Position numbers and translations under genes: made by a program. Positions 1 through 9,376 of a stretch of 64,000 nucleotides of DNA are shown piece by piece. This stretch comes from Halanaerobium saccharolyticum subsp. saccharolyticum DSM 6643 (GTDB lineage Bacteria; Bacillota; Halanaerobiia; Halanaerobiales; Halanaerobiaceae), in NCBI RefSeq assembly GCF_000350165.1, contig NZ_CAUI01000010.1:1-64000 (forward strand), read 5' to 3'. How positions within the stretch are numbered: position 1 is the stretch's first letter; each line of letters begins with the position of its first letter. The notes under the pieces are model-generated. The model saw only the letters and a program-made list of their open reading frames with translations, made no database searches and was not told where the DNA came from.

Positions 1-339
<339 letters not shown>

Positions 340-480
340 TTATTTCCTATATGTATCTTTGAATTTACAGTTTTAATTTCAATCACCAATTAATAAGGTC
401 TGAAATTAGAACAGAAATTCTGTGAACTTAACTCTTAAAGTGAAAAGATCAAGAGATAAGAGCAGAATAAATCGAATATT

Positions 481-597
481 TCCGGTGGTAATTGCGGAGG
501 GGCAACACTTGTTCCCATCTCGAACACAAAAGTTAAGTCCTCCAGCGCCTATGGTACTGCATTGGTAACGATGTGGGAGAGTAGGTCGCTGCCGGTC
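481..597 (+). rRNA. 5S ribosomal RNA
   Basis: About 117 bases with 5S hallmarks: CCGGTGG at the 5' end pairs with the CCGG-containing 3' end to close helix I. The loop segments CCCATCTCGAACA and GTGGGAGAGTAGGTCGC are characteristic of 5S rRNA. It lies 140 bases after 23S rRNA on the same strand. A T-rich run (600-615) follows directly and may help transcription end. A minus-strand reading frame across this gene is an artefact. The ends are estimated to within a few bases. Confidence 0.95.
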
Positions 598-705
598 CTT
601 TTTTTTATTTTTTTTGATCAAAATAACAAAAAATTGAAAATAATACTGGAAATATTATATTTTTTATGTTAAAATATAACATAGTGAAGTGATAATTTTT
701 TATAA

Positions 706-781
706 TCCCCGATAGCTCAGTTGGTAGAGCAGATGACTGTTAATCATCTTGTCGCAAGTTCGAGTCTTGCTCGGGGAGCCA
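706..781 (+). tRNA. tRNA-Asn (anticodon GTT)
   Basis: A complete cloverleaf can be drawn. The acceptor stem TCCCCGA pairs with TCGGGGA, followed by discriminator G and an encoded CCA. The D arm is TAGCTCAGTTGGTAGAGCA. The anticodon loop CTGTTAA carries GTT (asparagine), and the T loop is TTCGAGT. It follows the 5S gene, so it may be the last gene of the rRNA operon or may use its own promoter. Confidence 0.96.
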
Positions 782-883
782 TTTTTTTACTCTAATATTC
801 AGAATAATTCAACTTATAATTATATTGTAAAAAAATTAACTTAAACAAATTATATTTTAATTATTTATTATATTTAAAATTAT

Positions 884-912
884 TTGACAATTAATATTTA
901 TAATGTTATAAT
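884..912 (+). promoter_or_regulatory. Strong sigma-A promoter of the glycerol operon
   Basis: TTGACA (884-889), a 17-base spacer and TATAAT (907-912) match the housekeeping consensus exactly. A TG one base upstream of the -10 box makes it an extended -10 as well. Transcription should begin near 919. About 245 bases of leader then precede the first gene at 1166. Apart from this promoter and leader, bases 782-1165 hold nothing I recognise. Confidence 0.85.
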
Positions 913-951
913 TTACTTGGTTCTAAAATTAAATATAGTTTAGGTGGAGAA

Positions 952-969
952 ATGAGAAAACCTTATTAA
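952..969 (+). CDS. Possible leader peptide MRKPY in the glycerol operon leader
   Basis: A five-codon frame (Met-Arg-Lys-Pro-Tyr-stop) starts at ATG 952, six bases after a good ribosome site (AGGTGGAGA region, 942-950). Its last codons and stop lie inside the 5' arm of the strong terminator hairpin that follows (957-1019). This arrangement suits translation-coupled attenuation, because a ribosome on this frame would cover the 5' arm. Nothing shows that it is translated, and a frame this short can arise by chance. Confidence 0.35.
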   Translation: MRKPY

Positions 970-1022
970 TAATAAATTGATATAATTATGTCAAAAAATC
1001 ATATTATTAATAAGGTTTTTTT
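957..1022 (+). terminator. Intrinsic terminator in the leader of the glycerol operon (attenuator candidate)
   Basis: AAAACCTTATTAATAAT (957-973) pairs without mismatch with 1003-1019. The 29-base loop can itself fold (TTGATAT with ATGTCAA), and a run of T ends at 1022. It sits between a consensus promoter (884-912) and the first gene (1166), so it should stop transcription unless it is antagonised. Possible controls are ribosome coverage by the short MRKPY frame or an RNA-binding antiterminator such as GlpP, which controls Bacillus glp leaders. The promoter and hairpin could instead define a roughly 100-base small RNA. Confidence 0.7.
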
Positions 1023-1034
1023 AGTTGCTTTATA

Positions 1035-1084
1035 ATTCATAATAATATTAAAATTATGAATATTAATTTTTTTAAAGGAGGTGA
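1035..1084 (+). promoter_or_regulatory. Second hairpin with T run, then an orphan ribosome-binding site
   Basis: ATTCATAAT (1035-1043) pairs with ATTATGAAT (1053-1061). A run of seven T follows at 1067-1073, which looks like a weaker second terminator. Immediately after it, AAAGGAGGTGA (1074-1084) is a near-perfect ribosome-binding site, but the only frame after it (GTG AGT AGA GAG TAG) is four codons long. The next gene has its own site (GAGAGAGGTGA, about 1145-1155). This may be a regulatory element or the relic of a lost gene. Confidence 0.45.
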
Positions 1085-1165
1085 GTAGAGAGTAGATCGT
1101 AATACTTATTATCATATTTCTTAATTAATTAGTATCAAAAAACAAGAGAGAGGTGAAAACATTTT

Positions 1166-1522
1166 ATGAAAAGACAATTAGGAACGATGGTTGGTGGCGC
1201 AATTGCCGGTGTTTTTGTATTTAATATTTGGGGTATTTTAGCTGGAACTCAAGCTTTAGGAGATGCTGGTGGATGGCTAGGCGGTCTCTTAATAGTTGGT
1301 TTTATTTGGACTGTTAACCATTATGTAGGAGTTATTTATAATCCAGAAGGTTCAGTTTCTATTGATATGGCAACTGCAATTGCTGTTGCTGGAACAATGC
1401 AGGGTGTATTTGGTGGAGCACCACTTAGTGCAGCTTTACCTACATTATTATGGGTTGCTGTTGGTGCTGTATTAGGCGGTACTTTTGCTGCTGTAGTTCA
1501 AAACGCTATTGCTGAAGAATAA
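1166..1522 (+). CDS. Small integral membrane protein, putative glycerol transporter subunit (Lin0368-like)
   Basis: A 118-residue, Gly/Ala-rich hydrophobic protein with about three to four membrane segments (roughly residues 8-28, 36-56, 68-85, 90-112) and a conserved SIDMATA stretch near residue 65. It resembles the small proteins annotated in other Firmicutes as putative glycerol transporter subunits (Lin0368 family); that family name is recalled, not searched. It is a paralogue of the next gene: both share a GG-L-GF segment, IDMA, a PTL motif and a Gly-rich last helix. It is first in the operon with glpK, and no aquaglyceroporin gene glpF is present in the window. The start is ATG with GAGGTGA upstream. 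Expression probably depends on the leader terminator at 957-1022. Confidence 0.65.
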   Translation: MKRQLGTMVGGAIAGVFVFNIWGILAGTQALGDAGGWLGGLLIVGFIWTVNHYVGVIYNPEGSVSIDMATAIAVAGTMQGVFGGAPLSAALPTLLWVAVGAVLGGTFAAVVQNAIAEE

Positions 1523-1541
1523 TGAGAGGGGGAAAAAATAA

Positions 1542-1883
1542 ATGGGTATCTTAAATATAGTTAGTACTGTTTTCGGAGCGATGCTTTTTCCATTCTTAAT
1601 TTTAATGGTATGGGGAAAAGGTGTTGAAGAAAGAGGAATTTTTGGTGGACTAGTAATGGGTGGTTTTATTGTTGGAACAAGTTGGCTTGCAAATCACGGT
1701 GGCTCTCCTTTAATTATTCAGGGACAAGGAGCACCATGGATTGATATGGCTTGGGCAGCTTCTATTGGTATTATGACACATGGTATAATTACTGGTGGAG
1801 ATTTCAAAAAGTCGGTACCTACATTGATTTTTGCTATTATTGGAGGTATTATTGGAGGCTTTGTTTTATTTGCAGCAGCTTAA
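1542..1883 (+). CDS. Small integral membrane protein, putative glycerol transporter second subunit
   Basis: A 113-residue hydrophobic protein with four likely membrane segments (about residues 5-24, 33-51, 67-84, 89-112). It aligns over its length with the preceding 118-residue protein; shared signatures include WIDMAWA, GIMTHGIITGG and VPTL followed by a Gly-rich helix. The gap to its partner is 19 bases and it lies 72 bases before glpK, so the three genes form one unit. The pair probably assembles as a hetero-oligomer that moves glycerol, which GlpK then traps as glycerol 3-phosphate. Transport of glycerol is inferred from context and from recalled family naming. Confidence 0.65.
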   Translation: MGILNIVSTVFGAMLFPFLILMVWGKGVEERGIFGGLVMGGFIVGTSWLANHGGSPLIIQGQGAPWIDMAWAASIGIMTHGIITGGDFKKSVPTLIFAIIGGIIGGFVLFAAA

Positions 1884-1931
1884 TTGCTATAATTTTTAAT
1901 TTTAAATTTTATTTTAATAAATTAAATTTAA

Positions 1932-3452
<1,521 letters not shown>

Positions 3453-3532
3453 ATAAAAGCAAAAATAGTCAAATAGTAATTTGAAGAGTATAGTTAAATA
3501 GTAAGCTGTTTTATTGGATAAAGATAAGAATT

Positions 3533-3585
3533 AAACCCAATCCAGGTACCATATTTAAATATGCTATCTGATTGGGTTTTTTTTC
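3533..3585 (+). terminator. Terminator after glpK
   Basis: AAACCCAATC (3533-3542) pairs with GATTGGGTTT (3570-3579), and the T run continues to about 3584. The loop (3543-3569) contains a second small palindrome, ATATTTAAATAT. It ends the transporter-glpK unit, or lowers read-through into the oxidoreductase genes that start 40 bases later. I see no clear promoter between this hairpin and 3626, so partial read-through is likely. Confidence 0.8.
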
Positions 3586-3625
3586 TTTAGCTTTGAGAAA
3601 ATTATATATTTAGGGGGTTATTAAA

Positions 3626-5101
3626 TTGTCTAAAGACAAATATGATGTAATTATAGTTGGAGCAGGTGTTTCTGGCTGTGCAGTAGCCTGGAAACTTGCC
3701 AGATATAATTTAGATATATTAATATTAGAAAAAGCTCCAGATGTAGCAACTGGAACTACAAAAGCAAATACTGCGATAATTCATGCAGGATACAATGCAG
3801 ATCCTGAAAAACAAAAAGGAAGATTGAATAAAAAAGGTAATGTACAGATAAAAGATATTGTAGAAGATTTAAGTGTACCGTTTGAACAAATAGGGTCTTT
3901 GGTTGTGGGAATGGAAGATGACGATTTAAGTGTTATCGATGAATTATTAGAAAAAGGAAAAGAAAATGGGGTAGAAGGTTTAGAAATAGTAGATAAAGAA
4001 TGGCTGCAGAAAGAAGAGCCTCACTTAAGTGATAAAGCCGTAAGAGCTTTATGGGCTCCTACAGCTGGGATTATTACTCCCTGGGAATTTGCTTTAGCTT
4101 TGGCAGAAAATGCAGTAGCAAATGGTGCTGAAATAATGCTTGAAACTGAAGTTCAGGATGTTTATACAGAAGATGGAAAAGTTACAGGAGTAAAAACTAA
4201 TCAGGGTGATTTTGCAGCAGATTATGTAATTAATGCTGCTGGTCTTTATGCTGATGATGTAGCAAGAATGGTAGGAATTGAGAAAATAGATATTCATCCA
4301 AGAAAAGGTGAATATTATATTTATGATCATGCCAAGGATTTTGAAATTAATCATGTTTTATTTCCAATTCCAACTAAAATTTCTAAAGGTATTGTCTGCA
4401 CAAAAACTGTAGAAGATAATCTTTTAATTGGACCGACTTCTGATTTTGTTGACAGTAAAGAGGATCTTGCAACAACAAGGGAAGGTTTAGATCATGTTTT
4501 TAATGGAGCAAAAAAAATGTTTCCAGATCTTACATTAAAGGATAGTATCAGAGTTTTTGCTGGTTTAAGAGCAGCAGATACAACTGAAGATTTTGTGATT
4601 GAAGCTGCAGAAGATGTGGCTGGTTTTGTTAATGTTGCAGGTATTCAGTCTCCTGGACTTTCTTCAGCACCTGCAGTTGCAGATTTAGTAGCTGAAATAC
4701 TTGAAAATGAAGGCTTAACTTTAGAAGAAAAAGAAGATATTATAGAGACTAGAGAAGAACCCGCTAGATTTTATGAAATTTCTAATGAAGAAAGAGCTGC
4801 ATATGCAGAAGAAGATAAAGAATATGGACAGATCATCTGCCGTTGTGAAACAGTTTCATTAAAAGAAATAAAAGATGCAATTAATGGACCTATACCAGCA
4901 AGAACTGTTAATGCAGTAAAAAGAAGAACAAGAGCTGGAGCAGGTAGATGTCAGGGTGGATTCTGTGGACCTCGGGTAACTCAAATAATTGCTGATGAAC
5001 TTGGTATTGACACAACTGAAGTGAGACTAGAAAAAGATAATTCTAAGATAGTTGAGCACAAAATAAAAGGATTACTTGGAAGTCAGGGTGATGCAGAATG
5101 A
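3626..5101 (+). CDS. FAD-dependent glycerol-3-phosphate dehydrogenase-like protein with C-terminal [2Fe-2S] BFD-like domain
   Basis: A 491-residue protein. An N-terminal FAD-binding DAO domain (VIIVGAGVSGCAVAWKLAR, residues 8-26) spans about 370 residues. A BFD-like domain follows with cysteines at 405, 407, 442 and 447 in the patterns CxC and CxxxxC, which should bind a [2Fe-2S] cluster. The family oxidises glycerol 3-phosphate to dihydroxyacetone phosphate. The start is TTG 3626 with AGGGGG upstream. It overlaps the next gene by four bases and forms a three-gene set with it and the DUF1667 gene, an arrangement I recall beside glpK in Thermotoga. The electron acceptor is unknown; the partner NAD/FAD subunit suggests a soluble complex rather than GlpABC with quinone. 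Confidence 0.85.
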   Translation: MSKDKYDVIIVGAGVSGCAVAWKLARYNLDILILEKAPDVATGTTKANTAIIHAGYNADPEKQKGRLNKKGNVQIKDIVEDLSVPFEQIGSLVVGMEDDDLSVIDELLEKGKENGVEGLEIVDKEWLQKEEPHLSDKAVRALWAPTAGIITPWEFALALAENAVANGAEIMLETEVQDVYTEDGKVTGVKTNQGDFAADYVINAAGLYADDVARMVGIEKIDIHPRKGEYYIYDHAKDFEINHVLFPIPTKISKGIVCTKTVEDNLLIGPTSDFVDSKEDLATTREGLDHVFNGAKKMFPDLTLKDSIRVFAGLRAADTTEDFVIEAAEDVAGFVNVAGIQSPGLSSAPAVADLVAEILENEGLTLEEKEDIIETREEPARFYEISNEERAAYAEEDKEYGQIICRCETVSLKEIKDAINGPIPARTVNAVKRRTRAGAGRCQGGFCGPRVTQIIADELGIDTTEVRLEKDNSKIVEHKIKGLLGSQGDAE

Positions 5102-6378
5102 TTAAAGTTAAAAAAGATGTAGTTGTAATTGGTGGAGGACCTGCTGGTTTAGCTGCTGCAGCTAAAGTTTATGATAATGGTATTAAAGATGTAATGATTC
5201 TTGAGCGTGACTTTGAGCTTGGAGGTATACTGCCTCAGTGTATTCATAATGGTTTTGGTCTACATCACTTTGGCGAAGAATTGACAGGACCAGAATATTC
5301 ACAAAGATTTGAAAATGACGTTGAAGAACGTGATATTGAGGTAAAGCTTAATACAATGGTGCTTGATGTTACTGCCGATAAAAAGGTTTTTGCAATGAAT
5401 AAAGATCAAGGTGCAATGGAAATTCAGGCAAAAGCTGTAATTCTTGCAATGGGCTGTCGTGAAAGAACAGCTGGAGCACTTGGAATTCCAGGTACAAGGC
5501 CTGCTGGTGTTTTAACTGCTGGAACAGCACAAAGATTTACCAATATAGAAGGTTATGTTCCTGGAAAAAAAGTAGTAATTTTAGGCTCCGGTGATATTGG
5601 TTTAATTATGGCTAGACGTATGAGATTAGAAGGTGCAGATGTAAAAGCAGTTTGCGAAATTTTGCCCTATACAGGAGGATTAACAAGGAATGTAGTTCAG
5701 TGTTTAGAAGATTATGATATTCCATTAATGTTAAATCATACAGTAACAAAAATTATAGGTAATGATAGATTAGAAGCTGTAGAGATAACAGAAGTTGATG
5801 AAAACATGAAGCCAATACCAGAAACTGCTGAGATAGTAGAAGCAGATACTTTACTTCTTTCTGTTGGTTTAATACCAGAAAATGAACTATCTAAAAAAGC
5901 AGAAGTTGTTTTAGATGATAGAACTGGTGGTCCAATAGTTAATGAAGGTCGAGAAACAAACATTGATGGTATCTTTGCCTGTGGTAATGTACTTCATGTA
6001 CATGATCTTGTTGATTGGGTTACAGAAGAATCACAAATTGCAGGGGACTGGGCAGCAAAATATATAAGTGGTGATTACAAAAGAGCTGAAGAAAAAATAG
6101 ATATTAAAGCGGGAGAAAATGTAGCTTATGTAATTCCACAGAGTATTGAATTGGAAGCCGAAGATAGAAAAAGAATACCGCTTTATATGAGAGTTAGCAC
6201 TCCTTTAACAGCTGTAGATATTGAACTATATGCTGATGGCGAAAAATTATACTCATTCTCAGAGCCTTTTGCAAAACCTGGTGAAATGATTAGTGTACCT
6301 CTGGCTCAAAAAACACTTAATGATTTAGATCATGTTAGTGAAATTAGGGTAGATATTATCGAGAAGGAGGGAGAATAA
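5098..6378 (+). CDS. NAD(P)/FAD-dependent oxidoreductase subunit partnered with the GlpA-like protein
   Basis: A 426-residue pyridine-nucleotide oxidoreductase with two dinucleotide-binding motifs: VVIGGGPAGLAAAAKVYDNG (about residues 9-28) for FAD and VVILGSGDIGLIMARRM (about 159-175) for NAD(P). GIFACGNVLHVHDLVDWV near residue 290 is the second FAD-binding motif. It belongs to the group of HcnB/GlpB-like subunits that pair with DAO-domain dehydrogenases. The start codon overlaps the preceding stop (ATGA), so the two are translationally coupled. It probably passes electrons from the GlpA-like subunit to a pyridine nucleotide or other acceptor; the direction is not evident from sequence. Confidence 0.82.
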   Translation: MIKVKKDVVVIGGGPAGLAAAAKVYDNGIKDVMILERDFELGGILPQCIHNGFGLHHFGEELTGPEYSQRFENDVEERDIEVKLNTMVLDVTADKKVFAMNKDQGAMEIQAKAVILAMGCRERTAGALGIPGTRPAGVLTAGTAQRFTNIEGYVPGKKVVILGSGDIGLIMARRMRLEGADVKAVCEILPYTGGLTRNVVQCLEDYDIPLMLNHTVTKIIGNDRLEAVEITEVDENMKPIPETAEIVEADTLLLSVGLIPENELSKKAEVVLDDRTGGPIVNEGRETNIDGIFACGNVLHVHDLVDWVTEESQIAGDWAAKYISGDYKRAEEKIDIKAGENVAYVIPQSIELEAEDRKRIPLYMRVSTPLTAVDIELYADGEKLYSFSEPFAKPGEMISVPLAQKTLNDLDHVSEIRVDIIEKEGE

Positions 6379-6756
6379 ATGCTTGAAAAACAAACCATTA
6401 CCTGTGTTGCTTGTCCAAAAGGTTGTGAAGTTACAGTTGAGCATGATGGTGATGAAATTATAAATATAATGGGAAATGCCTGCCCTCAAGGTGCAGACTA
6501 TGCTAAAGAAGAAATCATAGCTAAAACTAGAATTCTTCCTACAACAGTTCGAGTTAAAAATGGAGCTTTACCTTTATGTCCAGTTAAAACAACAAAACAA
6601 ATTCCTTTAGAATTAATGGATCAAGCTATGAATAAAATTGGAGAAAAAGAAATTGAAGCACCACTTGAAATGGGTCAAATTGTAATAAAGAACTTATTAG
6701 ATACTGGTGCAGATGTTGTAGCTACCAGAGATTTACCAAAAAAAATTAGTGTTTAA
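6379..6756 (+). CDS. DUF1667 cysteine-rich protein of the GlpA-like complex
   Basis: A 125-residue protein with an N-terminal cysteine cluster (CVACPKGC, Cys9, Cys12 and Cys16, then Cys36 in NACPQG) suited to metal or Fe-S binding. LPLCPVKTTKQIP follows in the second half. This matches DUF1667 proteins, which occur next to GlpA-like and NAD/FAD subunits. The start ATG directly follows the previous stop codon, with GGAGGGAG upstream, so it belongs to the same operon. It is probably the small Fe-S or structural subunit of the complex; its exact role is not established as far as I know. Confidence 0.8.
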   Translation: MLEKQTITCVACPKGCEVTVEHDGDEIINIMGNACPQGADYAKEEIIAKTRILPTTVRVKNGALPLCPVKTTKQIPLELMDQAMNKIGEKEIEAPLEMGQIVIKNLLDTGADVVATRDLPKKISV

Positions 6757-6785
6757 AACTATGTTAATGTAAGGAGGTTAGATCA

Positions 6786-7307
6786 ATGAAATTAAAAAAT
6801 AAAAAAATAGCGATGTTGATTGGTCCAGGATATGAAGATTTCGAATTCTGGGTAGTTTACATGAGAATGATAGAAGAAGGCGCAGAAGTTGATGTAATTG
6901 GTATGGAAAAAGGTGTTGAGTATGTTAGTAAACATGGTTGTTTAACTAGAGAAGCTGATTATCTTGCTTCTGAAGTTCTTGATAAAAATTATGATGGAGT
7001 TTTAGTGCCAGGAGGCTGGACTCCAGATAAAATTAGAAGAGATAAAGATATAGTAGAATTAGTCAGAAAAAATTATGAAGATGGAAAGATTATTGGTTTA
7101 ATCTGTCATGCTGGTCTTGTTGGGATTTCTGCTGGAATTATTAATGGAAAAGCAACTGGTTCTTTAGGAATTAAAGATGATATCATTAATGCTGGAGGAA
7201 CATGGGTAGATGAAGCAGCATTTAGAGATGGTAATATTGTTTGGGGTAGAGTTGTTAAAGATATTCCAGATTATTGTAGAGAATTAGTTAAAGCACTAGC
7301 AGAGTAA
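6786..7307 (+). CDS. DJ-1/PfpI family protein (class I glutamine amidotransferase-like)
   Basis: A 173-residue single-domain protein. The acid motif GPGYEDFEFW lies at residues 13-22, and the nucleophile elbow LICHAGLVGI near residue 107 keeps the Cys-His pair of DJ-1/PfpI proteins. Family members act as glyoxalases, deglycases, chaperones or proteases, so the activity here is open. It follows the DUF1667 gene by 29 bases with its own AAGGAGG site and is the last gene before a hairpin. One attractive idea is removal of methylglyoxal made from excess dihydroxyacetone phosphate; that is inference from context only. Confidence 0.85.
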   Translation: MKLKNKKIAMLIGPGYEDFEFWVVYMRMIEEGAEVDVIGMEKGVEYVSKHGCLTREADYLASEVLDKNYDGVLVPGGWTPDKIRRDKDIVELVRKNYEDGKIIGLICHAGLVGISAGIINGKATGSLGIKDDIINAGGTWVDEAAFRDGNIVWGRVVKDIPDYCRELVKALAE

Positions 7308-7316
7308 AAATTAATA

Positions 7317-7355
7317 TGCTAAATCAGGTTTGAAATATTTCAGCCTGATTTAGCA
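7317..7355 (+). terminator. Hairpin ending the glycerol oxidation operon
   Basis: TGCTAAATCAGG (7317-7328) pairs with CCTGATTTAGCA (7344-7355) as a perfect 12-base stem, but only TTT follows. It lies ten bases after the stop of the DJ-1-like gene. With a short T tail it may be a weak terminator or an RNA-stabilising stem. Confidence 0.65.
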
Positions 7356-7390
7356 TTTACAAATATTAAATTTTAAAAGGGAGTAACTTT

Positions 7391-9232
7391 ATGGATATAT
7401 TTAACGAATTCAATTTTATTAGTTTTAGCATAGGGGTAGTTATTACTAGTTTTATTATTTATTTTTTTTTGGTTTTAAAAAAAGATAATAAAAATAGTAT
7501 AGCTAAAAAAAATGAAGATGGAATTACTAAAAATAATGAATCTAAAAAAAAGACAGCTAACAAACTATTAAATTTATCACAAGAAGTGTCTTTTAAATCT
7601 CAAGATTTGATTTGGTTAATAAATGATAATAATAAAAAAGCTGAAAATTTGGTAGAAAGATTTGAAAATATTGCTGAATCAGTTGAAAATAATGCAGCTG
7701 GAGCAGAAGAAATTTCTGCAACAATTGAAGAATTATCATCTTCTTCAAATGTTATTAAAACTGAAATGGAAAAATTAGAAAAAATTTCTCAACAACTTAT
7801 GTCAGATTCGGCAAAAAACCAAAACTGGATAGAAGAATCTAACAATACTTTGCTTGAAATAGCAACAAATGTAAAAAAATCTGGTGATTCAATTGAAAGT
7901 GTAGAAGATGCTTTAGAAAATACCAATAAATTACTTGGAGGAATCATAGATATTACTGATCAAATTAATTTACTTGCTTTAAATGCTTCAATTGAGGCAG
8001 CAAGAGCTGGAGATGCTGGAAGAGGATTTAATGTTGTTGCTGGAGAAATAAAAAGTCTTTCTGAAGAAACTGAGCAATTAACTTCAGAAATTAGAGAAGC
8101 AATTAATAATATAAATCTAGAAATAAAAAATACTGATCAAATAATTGAAAATGGTCTAGATAGTATTGAGGGAGTTGAAGAGTTAGCAAGTAAATCTATT
8201 GATTCATTTAATTTAATGAATAATAATTTGCATAATGTTATTAATTCTATATCTAAGTTGTCTGATAGTACAGAGAGTCAAGCTTCAGCTACTGAGCAAA
8301 CAACCCAAGCAGTTGAATCTATGACTCAAGAATTCATAAATATTTCAGAGAATGTTTCTGAAGTTGATAAAAATATAAAAAATCAAAAAAACAATTCTGA
8401 AACTCTTATTAATTATTCTAATAATCTTAATACAATAGCCTATGAACTTCACAAAATTTCAGTAGAAAATAAAAGTGATGAAATGTTAATTTTTGGAGTT
8501 AATCCTTTTACAAAACCAGAAAAAATAGAAGAATTATATATCCCAATAATTAATAAATTATGTCAAAAAATTAATAAGAATGCTAAAACAGTTATAGTTT
8601 CAGATTACGAAGAATTAACATATTACATAAAAAATAATTTAATAGATATTGGATGGTTTTCTCCTATGGCATATGTTAAAGCAAAAAAAGAAACAAATGT
8701 TATTCCAATGATAACTCCTTTGATTAATGGCAAAGATAGTTATAGAGGATATATTTTCACTAGAAAAAATAGTAAATATAACAAATTAAAAGATTTAAGA
8801 AATAGTATTTTTGCATTTGTAGATCCATTATCAACATCTGGATATGTATATCCAAAACAAATGTTAAAAGAAGTTGGGATTAATGTGAATACAGATTTAA
8901 AAGAAACTTTATTTTTAGGGAATCATGATAATGTAATAAAGGCTGTATTAGATAATAAAGTTGAAGTTGGAGCAACATATAATGAAGCTTGGGATAGAGC
9001 AGCTCAAACATTAAATTTAGAGAGTCTAAATATATTAGAAAAAACAGCTCCTATTCCAAAAGATGTGATTGCTGCTAGATCTGATTTAGATCAAAACATT
9101 TTAGAAGAGACAAAAAATATTTTCTTAAAAGCTGATAGAGAAATTAGTGAAGTCTTAAATCAAACCAATATAACAGGATTTACTGAGAGTGAAGATAAGA
9201 AATTTGATATTATACGACGATATAATAATTAA
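7391..9232 (+). CDS. Membrane-anchored chemoreceptor (MCP) fused to a C-terminal PhnD-like phosph(on)ate-binding domain
   Basis: A 613-residue protein. One membrane helix (about residues 11-29) is followed by Lys-Lys, so everything after it should be cytoplasmic. Residues about 50-355 are a coiled-coil MCP signalling domain with the CheA/CheW-binding tip [16 protein letters not shown] near 190. Residues about 365-613 resemble the periplasmic binding protein PhnD, including the oxyanion-loop motif STSGYVYP. No periplasmic sensor domain and no C-terminal CheR pentapeptide are visible. This order puts a phosphate or phosphonate-ester binding fold inside the cell. It lies between glp and dha genes, so sensing of glycerol 3-phosphate or dihydroxyacetone phosphate is a reasonable guess, not a demonstrated one. 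Confidence 0.85.
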   Translation: MDIFNEFNFISFSIGVVITSFIIYFFLVLKKDNKNSIAKKNEDGITKNNESKKKTANKLLNLSQEVSFKSQDLIWLINDNNKKAENLVERFENIAESVENNAAGAEEISATIEELSSSSNVIKTEMEKLEKISQQLMSDSAKNQNWIEESNNTLLEIATNVKKSGDSIESVEDALENTNKLLGGIIDITDQINLLALNASIEAARAGDAGRGFNVVAGEIKSLSEETEQLTSEIREAINNINLEIKNTDQIIENGLDSIEGVEELASKSIDSFNLMNNNLHNVINSISKLSDSTESQASATEQTTQAVESMTQEFINISENVSEVDKNIKNQKNNSETLINYSNNLNTIAYELHKISVENKSDEMLIFGVNPFTKPEKIEELYIPIINKLCQKINKNAKTVIVSDYEELTYYIKNNLIDIGWFSPMAYVKAKKETNVIPMITPLINGKDSYRGYIFTRKNSKYNKLKDLRNSIFAFVDPLSTSGYVYPKQMLKEVGINVNTDLKETLFLGNHDNVIKAVLDNKVEVGATYNEAWDRAAQTLNLESLNILEKTAPIPKDVIAARSDLDQNILEETKNIFLKADREISEVLNQTNITGFTESEDKKFDIIRRYNN

Positions 9233-9376
9233 AAGTTAAAATTTGATTTAAACCTGATCAATTATTGATAATTCAGAAAATTAATGATAAAATTAGTATG
9301 GTAAATTATAATTAATTTCATTAATATCTTAATTATAAAATTTTATTTTAATCATTATTAAAAGGAGGGTTTATTT

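Noticed and set aside
406-621. Minus-strand reading frame of 71 codons
   Set aside because: It lies across the 5S rRNA gene and has no ribosome site or protein-like composition.
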